A stretch of 11,373 bases of DNA, taken from Xylaria sp. FL1777. Lineage: Eukaryota > Ascomycota > Sordariomycetes > Xylariales > Xylariaceae. Of this stretch, positions 1-9,282 are shown in pieces. The stretch lies in assembly GCA_022578965.1 (NCBI GenBank), contig MU401053.1, positions 1 to 11,373 on the forward strand, in the 5' to 3' direction. The notes under the pieces were generated by a model that was not told where the DNA came from, ran no database searches, and saw only the letters and a program-made list of their open reading frames with translations. The translations under genes and the position numbers were made by a program. The stretch's first letter is position 1. Each line of letters starts with the position of its first letter.

Positions 1-161
1 ATTATTTTTTAAATATATAAATAAAAAATATGCTTTAAAATTAAAAATATATTATTTTTAGTTTATTTTTTTTTTGCTTTAATTAAAATATAATATTAGC
101 TAATGCTATATGCTAACATAAAGTATAATACTATAATATTTTATATATTTCTTTTTGTTTA

Positions 162-185
162 CATTTAAACAAGCTTGTTTAAATG
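162..185. repeat. 24-bp perfect palindrome, HindIII-centred
   Basis: The sequence reads the same on both strands, centred on AAGCTT between 173 and 174, with the core AAACAAGCTTGTTT. The same 14-bp core recurs at 1459-1472 and at 11181-11202. It could be the fused termini of a small inverted-repeat element or the remnant of a dispersed repeat. Every C in it follows A or G, which is the context that survives best in this window, so preferential survival may exaggerate how striking it looks. Confidence 0.6.
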
Positions 186-1271
186 CTTTTTTTTTTGTTT
201 AAATGCATTTTTTTTAGATTAAATCTACCTTTTCCTATTTCTTTATATTGCTTTTAATTTTGTACTATTCCCTTTTTATTTTAGCTTTCTTTATTTATAT
301 ATAAGTAAATTATTTTGTTTTTACTTTACGTTTTTTTTTTTCTTTTTTTTTTTTTATAGCTTGTTTACAACTTAATTATAATTTATATTGTAACTATATT
401 ACTTAAGCTTACTAATTTAGTACTACTATTAATTAAATTCTTTATGTTTTTTATGCTAAATTTCAATTTTTTGCTACTTATTAAACACTTTATTATTACA
501 TTCAAAAATAAAACATTTAACGTTTTTTCCCATTAATTAAATACCCTAAAAATATTTCAGCTTTTATTTTAGACCTTTATTTTTTTTAAGGTTTATTTAA
601 CTAAGAAATTTCCTAATATTTAAGCTAGCATTCATATTTAATTTTTTTACTTATTATTATTAAACTTTAAAAACAATTTAACATATACCGTTATTAAACT
701 ATTAGTTAAACTTAAGCTATATAATAACAACTTTGCAATTATATTAAATTACCTACTTTATTTACAACTTTATTTCTTTAATTATTTTAACGCAAATTAG
801 CTTGTTATGCTTGCATTTATAAGCATATTTTATTAAGTTGCAAAGCTATTAATAAAACTTTTCAAAAATACTTTCCTTTTATGTTTACTAAACAGTTTTA
901 AAATGTAACAAAACTACATTATAGCTATATAACACTAAGCCTAAACTACAAATAGTCTATAAATAGCTATTATAAACTTTAACACTAGGGTTTTAAAGTT
1001 TATGCAGCTATTAATATATATGCAAAATATATTCTATTTTTTTAAGTTAAAGTATTTACATTAATAGAACTAATAATATTACATTAATATTTAACTATAG
1101 TTTAAACTTTAAAGTTTTTACTAAAAATTATTCGTTTAAATCGTAAATATAAAACAGTTCTTATAGCTGCAGCACATTATTATTTATTTCAAACAAGTAT
1201 AAAAAAACAAATAATAAAGCTATTTTATAATATATATAGCTAGCTATTTTATACTATTATTAACTTAAACA

Positions 1272-1294
1272 CATTTAAACAAGCTTAATTAAAT
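1272..1294. repeat. Decayed copy of the AAACAAGCTTGTTT palindrome
   Basis: The left arm CATTTAAACAAG is the same as at 162. The right arm is altered (CTTAATTAAAT in place of CTTGTTTAAAT), so the palindrome is imperfect. It is read as a mutated member of the same small family on the basis of the shared left arm only. Confidence 0.35.
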
Positions 1295-1458
1295 ATAAAT
1301 AAATATACTTTATTATTAACTATTTTTATACAAACAAAACTTCTTTATTTTATTAATTGCTATATATATAACAAAAGTACTACAAATTAATGTATAAAAT
1401 TATAATAAAATCAACTTAACAAAAGTTAAACTTAATTTTAGCAAATAAGTTTACATTT

Positions 1459-1472
1459 AAACAAGCTTGTTT
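1459..1472. repeat. 14-bp palindrome AAACAAGCTTGTTT
   Basis: This is an exact copy of the core seen at 162-185 and 11181-11202. It is preceded by the same ACATTT as the first copy, but the sequence diverges after the right arm. Confidence 0.5.
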
Positions 1473-2452
1473 TAATTTAATATATATAAATTTACTTTAT
1501 ATAGCTTAAAAAAAAAGATCTTTAAAATATATATGCTTTTTTTAACTGCATTACATTATTATTTATTTATATGCTTTTGCTTACTTAAAAGTTTACAACA
1601 TTTGTTAAGTTATAAAATAATTACTTAATTTAAAAACAAAAGTTATAATAATATGTTATATTTAGCAAACTTTAAGTGCTATAAATATAACTAAACCTTA
1701 ATATAGCAATTAATTACCGAATTAAGTATAATTTTATTTAGTTATAATACTTTATTAATCTTTTTGCTTAAAAAAAACTAAATTTTTAGCATTACTTTCT
1801 TACAAAAATAATAAAACTTTATATAAGTTATATATATAACTTTTTATAAAGCAATATTTCTTTAACAAAGTTTAAATCTTTATTAATTAAAAAGTATATG
1901 TTTTTATAAAATTATTTATTAATATATATGCAAAAATCAAAACAACTAATATTAACTATATAAAAGCAACCTTTAAAAAAATAAAAGTTTGCATTAAAAT
2001 AAATATAAAAACTAAAAATTAATCTAACAATACTTAAGTATACAAATAGCAATAAAAAAAAATAAAAGCAAACATATTAGTTTAGCTTTATATATGTAAT
2101 ATTTTTTTTATTTAGAGTTTTTTTTAAATAAATTATTAAACATATTATTATTTATATTATAATGCTTTTTTTTATAATAATTTAAGTTATTTTTTAGCTT
2201 AAACAGATTATTTAGTTGTAGTTTTAATGCATATATTTATGCAGCTAAACGTATAGTAGTGTTTAAGCTTAAAAAAAAAAATAAAAAATTATTATAATTA
2301 AGTTTAAAATTTTTTAATTTAACTATAAAAAGCTTAGTATAATTAATATTGTTATTTATAAATAGCTTTTTATTATGCTAAAGCAATATTAAACTAGTTA
2401 GCTTTTTAAGGTTTATAAAAAATATAAAAAATAGTTTGCTATTTTGTTGTTT

Positions 2453-2680
2453 TTATTTTCGATTGAATTGCAATAAAAGTAGTAAAAAAAGTAAAAGCAA
2501 GCATAAAAAATCTTCGTTAAAATTAAAGTTGTTTTTGTTTAATATTTCTTGTTTAAAAACAGCAAAAATAATAACTTTTTTTCTAAAATCTATTTTTAAA
2601 TATAAAGCTTTTTGCAAGCTAGCAATAATAATTAGCATTATTAAATCTAAAGCAAGATCTAAAATGTTTATACTACGTTT
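2453..2680 (-). pseudogene. Less-decayed open stretch, possible DNA-transposase N-terminal fragment
   Basis: On the minus strand about 75 codons are open, which is long for this window. The first part has a helix-rich pattern, LDLALDLI then SLQKAL then YLKIDFRKKV. Its spacing vaguely resembles the Psq-type helix-turn-helix at the N-terminus of Pogo/Fot1-like transposases. The second half becomes leucine-rich low complexity and is unlikely to be native protein. No DDE domain could be found downstream on the same strand. A plus-strand reading of similar length (2436-2684) is Lys/Ser-rich and equally unrecognised. The function is not established. The safest statement is that this is an island with more surviving G/C than its surroundings. 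Confidence 0.2.
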
Positions 2681-2724
2681 TTAAGTAATATTGCTAATTA
2701 ATCTTTATATGTATAAAAAAGTAC

Positions 2725-2729
2725 TTAAT
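2725..2729. repeat. Target site duplication, left (TTAAT)
   Basis: The five bases immediately before the 5' LTR are identical to the five bases immediately after the 3' LTR (10465-10469). A 5-bp duplication is usual for Ty3/Gypsy integration. It shows that the two LTRs belong to one insertion event and that the ends were called correctly. Confidence 0.85.
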
Positions 2730-2850
2730 TGTTACGAAATGGGCTAACTAGGCCAGTTAGGAAGCCAGGTGTAAAGAAAATATGCGTAAAGGGAGTTCTA
2801 TTTGTTAAAAGGATATGTATTTAAAGTACTATAAGGGTTTAATGCATAAA

Positions 2851-2881
2851 CTTAATAAACTTAAGCGTTAAGTTTATTAAG
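2851..2881. repeat. LTR inverted repeat, 14-bp arms with a 3-bp loop
   Basis: CTTAATAAACTTAA is followed by GCG and then its exact reverse complement. In the 3' LTR the same place (10069-10099) reads CTTAATAGATTTAA / TTAAGTCTATTAAG with one mismatch. The stem is therefore an old feature, and both arms have changed. The right arm is also the first copy of the tandem motif. Confidence 0.6.
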
Positions 2882-2955
2882 CTTTAGATTTAACGGATTT
2901 AAGCGTTAAGTTTATTAAGCTTTAAACTTAAGACAATATAGCGTTAAGTTTATTA
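2861..2955 (+). repeat. Tandem motif in the 5' LTR, three copies
   Basis: A motif with core GCGTTAAGTTTATTA occurs at 2861-2892, 2899-2930 and, shortened, 2941-2955. The cores start near 2865, 2903 and 2941, a spacing of 38 bp. The first two copies continue AAGCTTTA. Repeated blocks in LTRs often carry enhancer or factor-binding sites in this family; that role is inferred here. Confidence 0.65.
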
Positions 2956-2997
2956 AAAAAAATAACGTTTATAAATTACTACTATTGTTTTTTTTGT

Positions 2998-3011
2998 TTA
3001 TATAATTATAT
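2998..3011 (+). promoter_or_regulatory. TATA-like stretch in the 5' LTR
   Basis: TTATATAATTATAT lies downstream of the tandem motif block, where a U3 promoter would be expected. The equivalent place in the 3' LTR keeps TTTATATAATTATG. In DNA this A/T-rich such matches occur by chance, so this is a position-based guess. Confidence 0.2.
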
Positions 3012-3211
3012 ACTTTTTGTATTTAGTTATTTATTTAGTTTTTAGCTTTTTAGCTATTAATTTTTTATAACTGCTAAGCACTAATATATTTATTACTTTT
3101 AATTTTTTAAGACTTTTATTAATGCATAGTAGTAAAAGTACTTTAAAAACCTCTTTAACGGACTACTGTTAAGGATTTTATTATTATTTATAAATTAAAA
3201 CTTTAAAAGCG

Positions 3212-3239
3212 AACTTATTATATTAATATATAATAAGTT
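3212..3239. repeat. Inverted repeat near the end of the 5' LTR
   Basis: AACTTATTATA pairs with TATAATAAGTT across a TTAATA loop. The 3' LTR carries the more G/C-rich form (10429-10458). Two substitutions in each arm keep the pairing, which is expected if both strands are hit symmetrically in the same context. It may once have marked a processing or termination site; that is inference. Confidence 0.6.
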
Positions 3240-3246
3240 TATTATA

Positions 3247-3904
3247 TTTTAATAGCTTTTTAATTAATAAGATTTAACATATAAAAACAAATATTAGTAT
3301 AAAAAGTTAAATAATAAATAATTTATAAAATAAACTTTTAAAGATATATTAAAAAGATATTTAAAAGATAAAAATGCTAAACAGCATTACGTAAGTAAAC
3401 TTTACTTAATAACTAATAAATTAGATTTAGGTTATATTACTAAAAACAAAAAGTTAAAAATTAAGTTTAAAAATTTTAAGAACTTTTAAAACTAATAACA
3501 TATTAAAATAATAAACTTTAGTACTTTTATTAGCTATTTTTATTAAAAAAAAAGCAGTAATAAAAGAAAAAAAGTTAAATAATAGTAGTAAAAAAAAACT
3601 AACATTAATGCTAACGCTATAAAGCAAACTAGTTGTTTTAATTTAAAAAATAGCTTAAATATTAAATGTTATAACTTTTAAACTAGCGTAAATATTAGCT
3701 ATAGTAATTAAAGCAGCAATAATAATTGCTATTATAATAATAAGTTAAAGTTTTAAATAAGTAATTATGCTATAATTAATATTAATATTATTATTAGCAA
3801 ACTTAATGCTTATTTTTATTACTGCTATACTTAAAGTAATAATTTAAAATAAAAAATTTAACTTTTTATTATTATTATTGCTTTTATTATTAGGATTATT
3901 TATA
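3247..3904 (+). other. 5' leader between LTR and gag remnant
   Basis: This 658-bp stretch holds the presumed primer binding site at its start. One frame-1 stretch, 3334-3486, is open for 51 codons (start TFKDILKRYL, later NKLDLGYITK), but I do not recognise it. From about 3600 frame 1 reads Asn/Ser-rich. Around 3780-3895 frame 2 is fairly open but Leu/Ile-rich, which probably reflects mutated Ser/Thr/Pro codons. Part of this may be the N-terminus of Gag, because the true gag start cannot be fixed. Confidence 0.45.
3250..3265 (+). other. Decayed tRNA primer binding site (putative)
   Basis: Three bases after the 5' LTR comes TAATAGCT. Two G-to-A changes from TGGTAGCT would give the complement of a tRNA 3' end (AGCTACCA). 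TGG just inside the LTR is the usual start of a primer site in Gypsy elements. The primer tRNA cannot be named, and the restoration is inferred. Confidence 0.35.
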
Positions 3905-4884
3905 ATGTTAAAAATGCTAAATATTAAAAGTTTTAAATTTATTGCTTTAAAGCTTTATAATAAATTTATAAATATAAAAGCTTTTTTAATTTATGTTAGA
4001 CTTTATTTAAAATAGCACTTTATTATTATTACAAAAAAAAATTAAAAAGTAATAATTACTTTATAATTTTTATTAAAAAAAGTACTAAAATAGTTTTAAT
4101 TTATTTTAAAGGATTTTTTAAAAGCTAATAAGTTAACTAACTTTAAACTAAAAACAAAAGAAATTTTTAAAAATTATGTTAAGTTTAAAAATTAAATAAA
4201 AACATTATTTAAAAATACTTAAAAAGCAAAACACGTAAAAAAAGCATTTTACTGTTTAAAACAAACAAAAGCAGTAATAAATTAAGCTATAAAATTTAAA
4301 CGATTAGTAGTAATTTTAAGATTATTTAAGCTTGTATTATTTTATTTATTTTATAGTAAACTTAAAACTTAAGTTTAAAACAAATTATATAAAATAAATA
4401 AACTAGCAAAAATTAATACGTATATTAATATAGCTATTATAATTAATTAATAATTATTTAACTAGTATTTTAAAACTAAAAAAACTAAAAAAAACAAGAA
4501 AAAAAATACTTAAAAAAGCATTAAATAAAAATTTAAGCAAATTAATAAAATTTAAAAATAATAATTTTAAAATATGTTTAAAGTTAAATGTTATAACTAT
4601 AAAAAGAAAAAACACTTTTAAAAATAATGCTGATTTAAAAAAAAAAACAAAAAAAAAAGCTATAAAAAGGAAAAGATTTTCTAACTTAAGAAAAAAGTAC
4701 AAGTTATAAAAGTTTAAAACAACAAAAAATAACAAAGCAATTTAAAAAATATGTTTTTAAAGCAAAAGTATAAAGTTGTTGTTTTAAGTTAAAATAAAAA
4801 TGCTATACTAAACAAATTTAAATGCTTTATTTATATAAATTAAAATAAACAAGCATGCAAATATTATTTAAGAGCTTTATAGTT
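3905..4884 (+). pseudogene. Gag remnant (capsid and nucleocapsid) of the Gypsy element
   Basis: Gag would build the virus-like particle and bind the element RNA. Reading frame 2 keeps recognisable Gypsy Gag blocks: KFINIKAFLIYVRLYLK near 3963-4013 (capsid start), then tag-TTT-taa-FILKDFL near 4091-4121 (the usual WFEPILRDFL block). Next come TKEIFKNYVKFK (4157-4192) and KINKLAKINTYINIAI (4394-4441). The CCHC zinc knuckle follows at 4589-4630. Frame 2 then shows LS-stop and CFIYIN near 4780-4840, which may match the Cys/His-rich tail found after the knuckle in fungal Gypsy proteins. There are many stops, mostly at likely Trp, Gln or Arg codons. The start is chosen at the first ATG of the recognisable part and is not secure; the end is approximate. 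Confidence 0.75.
4589..4630 (+). pseudogene. Gag CCHC zinc knuckle, damaged
   Basis: The frame-2 translation is CYNYKKKKHF, stop, K, stop, C. It fits the retroviral knuckle C-x2-C-x4-H-x4-C exactly in spacing. The first Cys (4589), His (4613) and last Cys (4628) remain. The second Cys has become Tyr (TGT to TAT), and both glycine positions have become Lys, all by G-to-A changes. It would bind packaged RNA in a working Gag. Confidence 0.85.
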
Positions 4885-5331
4885 ATTAAAACAAATTATA
4901 AAAAAATATATTTACTATATAAACAATTAAAGTTGTTTAATATATAACTTAAAAAAATAGTTTAACTAAAAATAACAAATAATAAAAAGTAGTAAATTAA
5001 TATAATTAGTAAATTTATAAAACTATAAAAACTTTAAATTATTAAAGCTTAAAATATAGCTTAAAAAAAAGTTATATTTAAAAAAACAAAACTATAACTA
5101 TAAATAGTATAGTTATTAAACTAATTATAAACTACTAAAACATTTAGTTGCTAAATAAACTTAAAAAAATAAAACTTATAAAACTTTAAAGCAAAAACAA
5201 ATAAAATTAAAAGCTGTAAAAAATACTACAAAAAAAAAACTAATAAAAATAAATAAAGTATTTTTATAGCTTAAACTGCTTTAAATATAACAAAATAAAA
5301 AAGCATTAATAGTTAGCATAAAAATTAATAC

Positions 5332-5370
5332 GTTTTAAAAACTAAAGCTAGCAATTTAATTAATTACTAA
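5332..5370 (+). pseudogene. Possible aspartic protease active-site remnant
   Basis: Frame 1 reads VLKTKASNLI, close to the retropepsin pattern V-L-(V/I)-D-T-G-A-S-N-L-I. Thr, Ala and Ser are kept, Gly would have become Lys by G-to-A, and the Asp position reads Lys. Asp to Lys is not a simple transition, which weakens the call. Its position between the zinc knuckle and RT and its frame agree with a protease. The enzyme would cleave Gag-Pol. Confidence 0.35.
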
Positions 5371-6360
5371 AAGTTATTATTATAATAAAACTATAATAAA
5401 AAACAATAATAATATTTTATGCTTAAAAAATCTAAAATATAATAAAGTATTATAAAATTATTATATAGTATATTATTGCTACTAATATTTATTTAATAAA
5501 TTAAAAAATAATTAGTTTTTTAAACAAATTACAAAAACAAAAATATAAAACTTTTACGAATTAAAGTAATTAGTTATAATTATAGTTTATTACAAAAATT
5601 TATAAAAATTTATAACATTTAAAAAGAATTTTAATTATATTTATAATATTATTTTAAAAAAATGTAAAAATAACTACTATAAATATTATTAGTTAATTAA
5701 AGCATAGTTATACTAAAAAATAGTTACTAAAAGCAAAAAAGCTTAAAAACTACAATTTAAAGCTTGTTTAAAAGCAAAAATAAAACAAAGTATAATAACA
5801 TTTAAAGTACTAAATAAAACAAGCATTTAAACATTTTATAAAGAAAAATTAAAAAACAAAATAAGCATTTGCTAAAAAAGCAATAAATAGCTAAAAAAAC
5901 TAAAGCTTTACGTAAAGTTTAATGCAATAACTAATAAAACTAATTTAAAGTTAAACTTATATATTAAAAAAAAAAATATAATATTTTAATTAATTTAAAA
6001 GCATAAGCTAATATAATTTTATTTAAAGTAGTAAAACAAAATGAAATTCTTTAGAAATATAAGCAAAAATCCTAAAAAATTAAAAAATTCAATAAAAGCA
6101 CTTTTAGCTATAATAACAGTTGCATATTTAAAAAAACTAAACTTTTTAATATATTTATATAAAAATATAAAAAGCAAATTGTATTAAATATTGCTAATAT
6201 ATTTAATTATAATATTATTTTAAAAATATTATAGCTAGAAATTAGCAACTTTTTGATTTAATAAAAAGCAAAAACTATTAATTAAAAAAGTAAAAAATAA
6301 AGCAAAAAAATCAGAAAAATTGCAAAAAAAATTTTAAACAAAATACTAAAAATATATTAT

Positions 6361-7119
6361 AAATTTTATAAACTATTTAAAAAAAAAAAAAAAAAAGAAC
6401 TTTCTAAATATAGCTTATAAAACTATTATATTTCTATTAAAAAAAAATGTTAACTAAAGCTTTATTAAGTATACTACATAAGCTTAAACAAAACAAACGC
6501 TTTATAAAAATACATTTAAAAAAACTTAGCAAAAGGATTTTTAAAAGAATTTTAGTTATTTGCTAAATACTTTACAGTATTAATACTTAAAATAAAAAAT
6601 AAAAAATAATTAATTAATAAAAAAGAAAAACTAGTATAGCAAGTAATAGTTAACTATTAATTATTAAACGTAATTATTATTGCAAATAAATACTTTTTTA
6701 CTTTGCTAATAATTATAAAAAAAAACATTAATTAAGCAAAATAGTTTATAGTAGTTAATATTTTAAATAAATATTATACTATTAAAATAACTAAGGAAAA
6801 AAAATAAAAAACTACTATATAAATAATATATAAACTATATAAATATATAGTTATGCTATAAGAACTATAAAACATATTAGCTAGCTTTTAATATATAATA
6901 ATAATAATTTTATAGAAGTTTTTAAATAAGTTTATGTTTATTTACTTAAATAAGATTTTAATTTATTTTAAAACACTGGAAAAATATAAAAAACATATAA
7001 CTTAAATGTTAAAAACATTTAAACAAGCAAAATTATAACTTAACATAAAAAAGTATGTATAGCATATATAAAAAATTAACTTTTTAAGATTTACAATTAC
7101 TTTAAAATAAATATAAATT
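6361..7119 (+). pseudogene. Reverse transcriptase domain remnant
   Basis: The upstream linker (LFKKKKKKELSKYS) and the NLAKGFLKEF block at 6520-6552 match the Gypsy RT entrance. Next come the VNY-stop-LLN block at 6649-6669 (family VDYRxLN), IIIANKYF, and FIVVNILNKYYTIKI at 6745-6789 (family F-x-x-x-D-L-x-x-G-Y-x-x-I). MLxELxNILASF at 6853-6888 corresponds to MPFGLTNAPASF. KFLNKFMFIYLNKILIYF at 6916-6969 corresponds to the YLDDILIYS catalytic loop. The first catalytic Asp is Asn at 6757, and the two loop Asp are Asn (6949) and Lys (6952). The downstream FLRFTITL matches FLGF-x-I. The domain identity is clear; activity is impossible. Confidence 0.92.
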
Positions 7120-7353
7120 TAATAGTTAAAAATTAATATAATATAAAACTAGAAAATATTTAATTTAGCTATTATTATAAATATATAATAAGCATTAAGA
7201 TTTTTAAACTATGTTTAAATGTTAATTTAAAACTTTAAAAAAAGAGCATTTTATTTTATAAAGTATACAAAAAAAAAATATAAAGAAAAATCTTTTTTAA
7301 TTTTAAAAGAAGCCTAAAAAGCTTTTAAAAAATTAAAACTAAAAGTTATTTTT

Positions 7354-7758
7354 AACTTTATAGTTAAACTACTTAATTTATAAAAAAAAAAAAAGCTAAA
7401 AATAAATGCTTTAAATAGTATAATTATAAAAGTTTTAAAATAACTAAAAAATAACAAAAAATAGCATTTAGTAGCTTATTATTTTAAAGCATTACAAAAC
7501 GTAGCATTATAATACTTTATATATAATAAAGAACTGCTTGTAATTATTATAGCACTTAAAAAGTAAGAACTGTTTTTTACAGGAACTATAAAGCTAATTA
7601 AGATTTATTTAAATTATTAAAACTTAACAAAATTTATAATTATATAAAAGATTACTAAACAACATAAAAATTAAATGGTTTTTTTTTTTAAATTTAACTT
7701 TAAAATATGCTACATTAAAAGAAAGAAAAACATTTAAGCAAATATACTAAGCTAACAA
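7354..7758 (+). pseudogene. RNase H domain remnant
   Basis: Frame 1 contains INALNSIIIKVLK (7402-7440; family TDAS-x-x-AIGAVL), with the first Asp now Asn at 7405. VAYYFKALQNVAL at 7471-7509 corresponds to the usual V-x-Y-x-S-K-x-L. YNKELLVIIIALK at 7522-7560 keeps the catalytic Glu (7531). TGTIKLIKIYLNY at 7579-7617 has Asp changed to Asn at 7612. KICYIKRKKNI and NILS near 7702-7752 match the end of the domain (Y-x-x-G-x-x-N-x-x-AD-x-LS). In the working element it would remove RNA from the RNA-DNA hybrid. Confidence 0.9.
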
Positions 7759-7959
7759 AATTAAAAAGAATTTAAAGTTTTAAAAAAAAACATTTAAATG
7801 TTATATTTTTAAAAAAATAAAAGCTTAAAAGTTAAAATTATATTTAAAAACTTTATAAATATATAGCTATAATAAGCTTATAACTTAAAAAAATTAATAT
7901 AACTATAAAAATACAAAAGATTAAAAAGTAATAAGCTAATATATAAACATAAAGTTTAT

Positions 7960-8760
7960 TTACTAGAATTTTTATAAAACAAGTTTATTAAGGAATTTTA
8001 TAAATATTTATTACATAAATACTAAAAAACAACAAAAATAGTTAAACAATTATAAAAAAAATACGATTTTTTAAAACTATAAAATATAGTTAAATCTATT
8101 ATAAAAAAGTGCAATATTTGTAATAAAGCTAAAGCAGCTTAATATAAGCTTTATAAACTGCTATAATTTATATAAATACTTAAATAAGCATAACATACTA
8201 TTGCTTAAGATTTTATTATAGCATTACTTTTATTAACTAATTTAGTTATAAAAGTACAATACGATAAAATATAGATTATTATTAATAGATTTACTAAATA
8301 TGCTTATTTTTTATTGTTTAAAGGAAATATAATAGCTAAACAATTTGTATATGCTTTTATACGCTAATATTTAAATAAGCATAAGCTACTAAAAAAAATT
8401 ATTTTAAACTAAAATAAATTGTTTACTTTTAAGTTTAAAACTAGTTTTTTTAAACTTATTAGTGTTAAACTAAAGTTTTTAACTGTTTATTACTTACAAA
8501 TAAATAAACAAACAAAAAGACTAAACTAAATACTAAAATAATATTTATAAAGTTATATTAACTATTAATAAAACAATTAAATAAAACTATTACTAATAGC
8601 ATAAATTTTATATAATATATTAACAAACAAAAATATAAACATATTTTTGCATAAAGCTATTTATAAATAGTAAATAATTATTAAAAAACAAAAAAAAACA
8701 TTAATAAAAGCACTTGCTATTTTAACTATAGTACTTTAAGCAAGAACTATTGCAACAGAA
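7960..8760 (+). pseudogene. Integrase remnant (HHCC zinc domain and DDE core)
   Basis: EFYKYLLHKY-stop-KTTKI (7993-8040) is the HHCC start, with one His apparently changed to Tyr. KKCNICNKAKAA keeps both Cys (8110, 8119). In the core, HTIA-stop-DFII keeps the first catalytic Asp (8209). INRFTKYAYFLLFK (8281-8322) corresponds to VDRFTKYAHF-x-P. ILN-stop-NKLFT has the second Asp changed to Asn (8407), and INKQTKRLN has the catalytic Glu changed to Lys (8515). Exactly 35 residues separate the last two positions, the canonical D-x35-E spacing. YYNKKRTKELTFK at 8824-8862 and KLKFKKLSFFKIKEV at 8950-8991 belong to the C-terminal part (GPY/F-type region). Confidence 0.93.
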
Positions 8761-9120
8761 ATTAAAACGCTATAAGCTAAACTGCAACTATGTTTTTAGT
8801 TTTTATAATAATAAATGTTAGTATATTATAATAAAAAACGAACTAAAGAATTAACTTTTAAGAAAAAAAACAAGGTTTATTTGCTATAATAAAAACAAAA
8901 CGTAAATATTAATATTTCTTAAATTAAAACAAAACAACTAAGCAATAAATTAAAATTTAAAAAACTTAGCTTTTTTAAAATTAAAGAAGTTATTTTACTT
9001 ATTAACTATAAATTATTATTACTAAAAAACATACAAATTTACTTTGTTTTTTATATTTTTTTGCTAAAACTAGTACTTATTAAAACATTTATTAAAATAT
9101 AACTAAAAATAAAAACGGAT

Positions 9121-9273
9121 TAAAATATTTATAAAGTTAAAAATATATTAGATTTTTATTAAAATAATAATAACGTTAAGTATTTTATTAAATAAAAAGA
9201 ATACTTATATGCTAATAATACTTGGAAACTTAAAAAACACTTAAAAACTGCTAAAATAATTATAAACTAGTTT
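9121..9273 (+). pseudogene. C-terminal chromodomain remnant
   Basis: Frame 1 reads NIYKVKNILDFY (family Y-x-V-E-x-IL), then VKYFIK-stop-KEYLYANNTWKL (family Y-x-VKWKGY-x-x-x-x-x-TWEP). KKHLKTAKIIIN-stop-F (family E-x-L-x-x-A-x-x-L-x-x-F) completes it. The conserved Trp of the TW pair survives (9223), and the Trp of the VKW aromatic-cage region is now a stop (9193). Chromodomains at the integrase end define chromoviruses and bind methylated histone tails to target heterochromatin. The pol frame closes at the TAA ending at 9282. Confidence 0.88.
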
Positions 9274-9282
9274 TACTGTTAA

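Larger units (their letters stand above)
1..2724. other. AT-rich left flank without a recognisable gene
   Basis: This stretch is almost entirely A and T, with stops dense in all frames. I recognise no protein, tRNA or rRNA. The first kilobase is T-rich on the + strand with long T runs, and the rest is mixed. The visible structure is a short palindrome family (near 162, 1272 and 1459) and a less-decayed island at about 2440-2690, both listed separately. The composition suggests old, mutated repeat DNA rather than unique intergenic sequence, but no repeat family could be named. Confidence 0.7.
2730..3246 (+). repeat. 5' long terminal repeat (517 bp)
   Basis: It begins TGTTACG and ends TTATA, where the other copy ends TTACA, so the ancestral ends were TG...CA. 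It aligns end to end with 9948-10464 without net indels (offset 7218). Most differences are transitions. The left third keeps many G and C bases that the 3' copy has lost, while the last 70 bases show the reverse. It contains a triplicated 38-bp-spaced motif, two inverted repeats and a TATA-like stretch. Confidence 0.92.
4885..9282 (+). pseudogene. Pol polyprotein remnant (PR-RT-RNaseH-IN-chromodomain)
   Basis: Reading frame 1 carries the Gypsy Pol domains in order and ends after the chromodomain. From 6361 to 9282 every motif is in the same frame, so no net frameshift has occurred there. Frame 1 is one base back (-1) from the gag frame. The first 1.4 kb (4885-6360) is too decayed to assign except for a possible protease motif at 5332-5370. 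Stops are frequent throughout. Every catalytic position I could place in RT is changed, and only one acidic residue each survives in RNase H and integrase. The boundary with gag is approximate and the true frameshift or fusion point was not found. Confidence 0.85.

Noticed and set aside
1236..1247. ATAGCTAGCTAT palindrome in the left flank
   Set aside because: AGCT-rich words are frequent across the window because G-C steps survive the decay; there are no other copies with shared flanks.
2436..2684. An 82-codon plus-strand open frame starting MLFCCFYF
   Set aside because: The Lys/Ser-rich then hydrophobic composition resembles no family, and the overlapping minus frame looks more protein-like. 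Neither is supported as a gene.
3841..3905. Run of ATT/TTA triplets resembling a microsatellite or a poly-leucine ORF
   Set aside because: It is best read as decayed low-complexity coding or leader sequence; there is no clean tandem unit.
4642..4648. A AAA AAC heptamer in the gag frame, a classical -1 slippery site just after the zinc knuckle
   Set aside because: Gag-like residues seem to continue in frame 2 to about 4840, beyond this site. A-runs with one C are common by chance in this A-rich strand.
4454..4735. A 93-codon minus-strand open frame
   Set aside because: It is the shadow of the A-rich gag coding strand: almost only F, L, K, V and I. It lies opposite the zinc knuckle, which proves the plus strand is the coding one.
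7015..7027. Another ATTTAAACAAG half-palindrome inside RT
   Set aside because: It encodes the conserved TFKQA-type RT residues in the pol frame and lacks the right arm, so it is coincidental.
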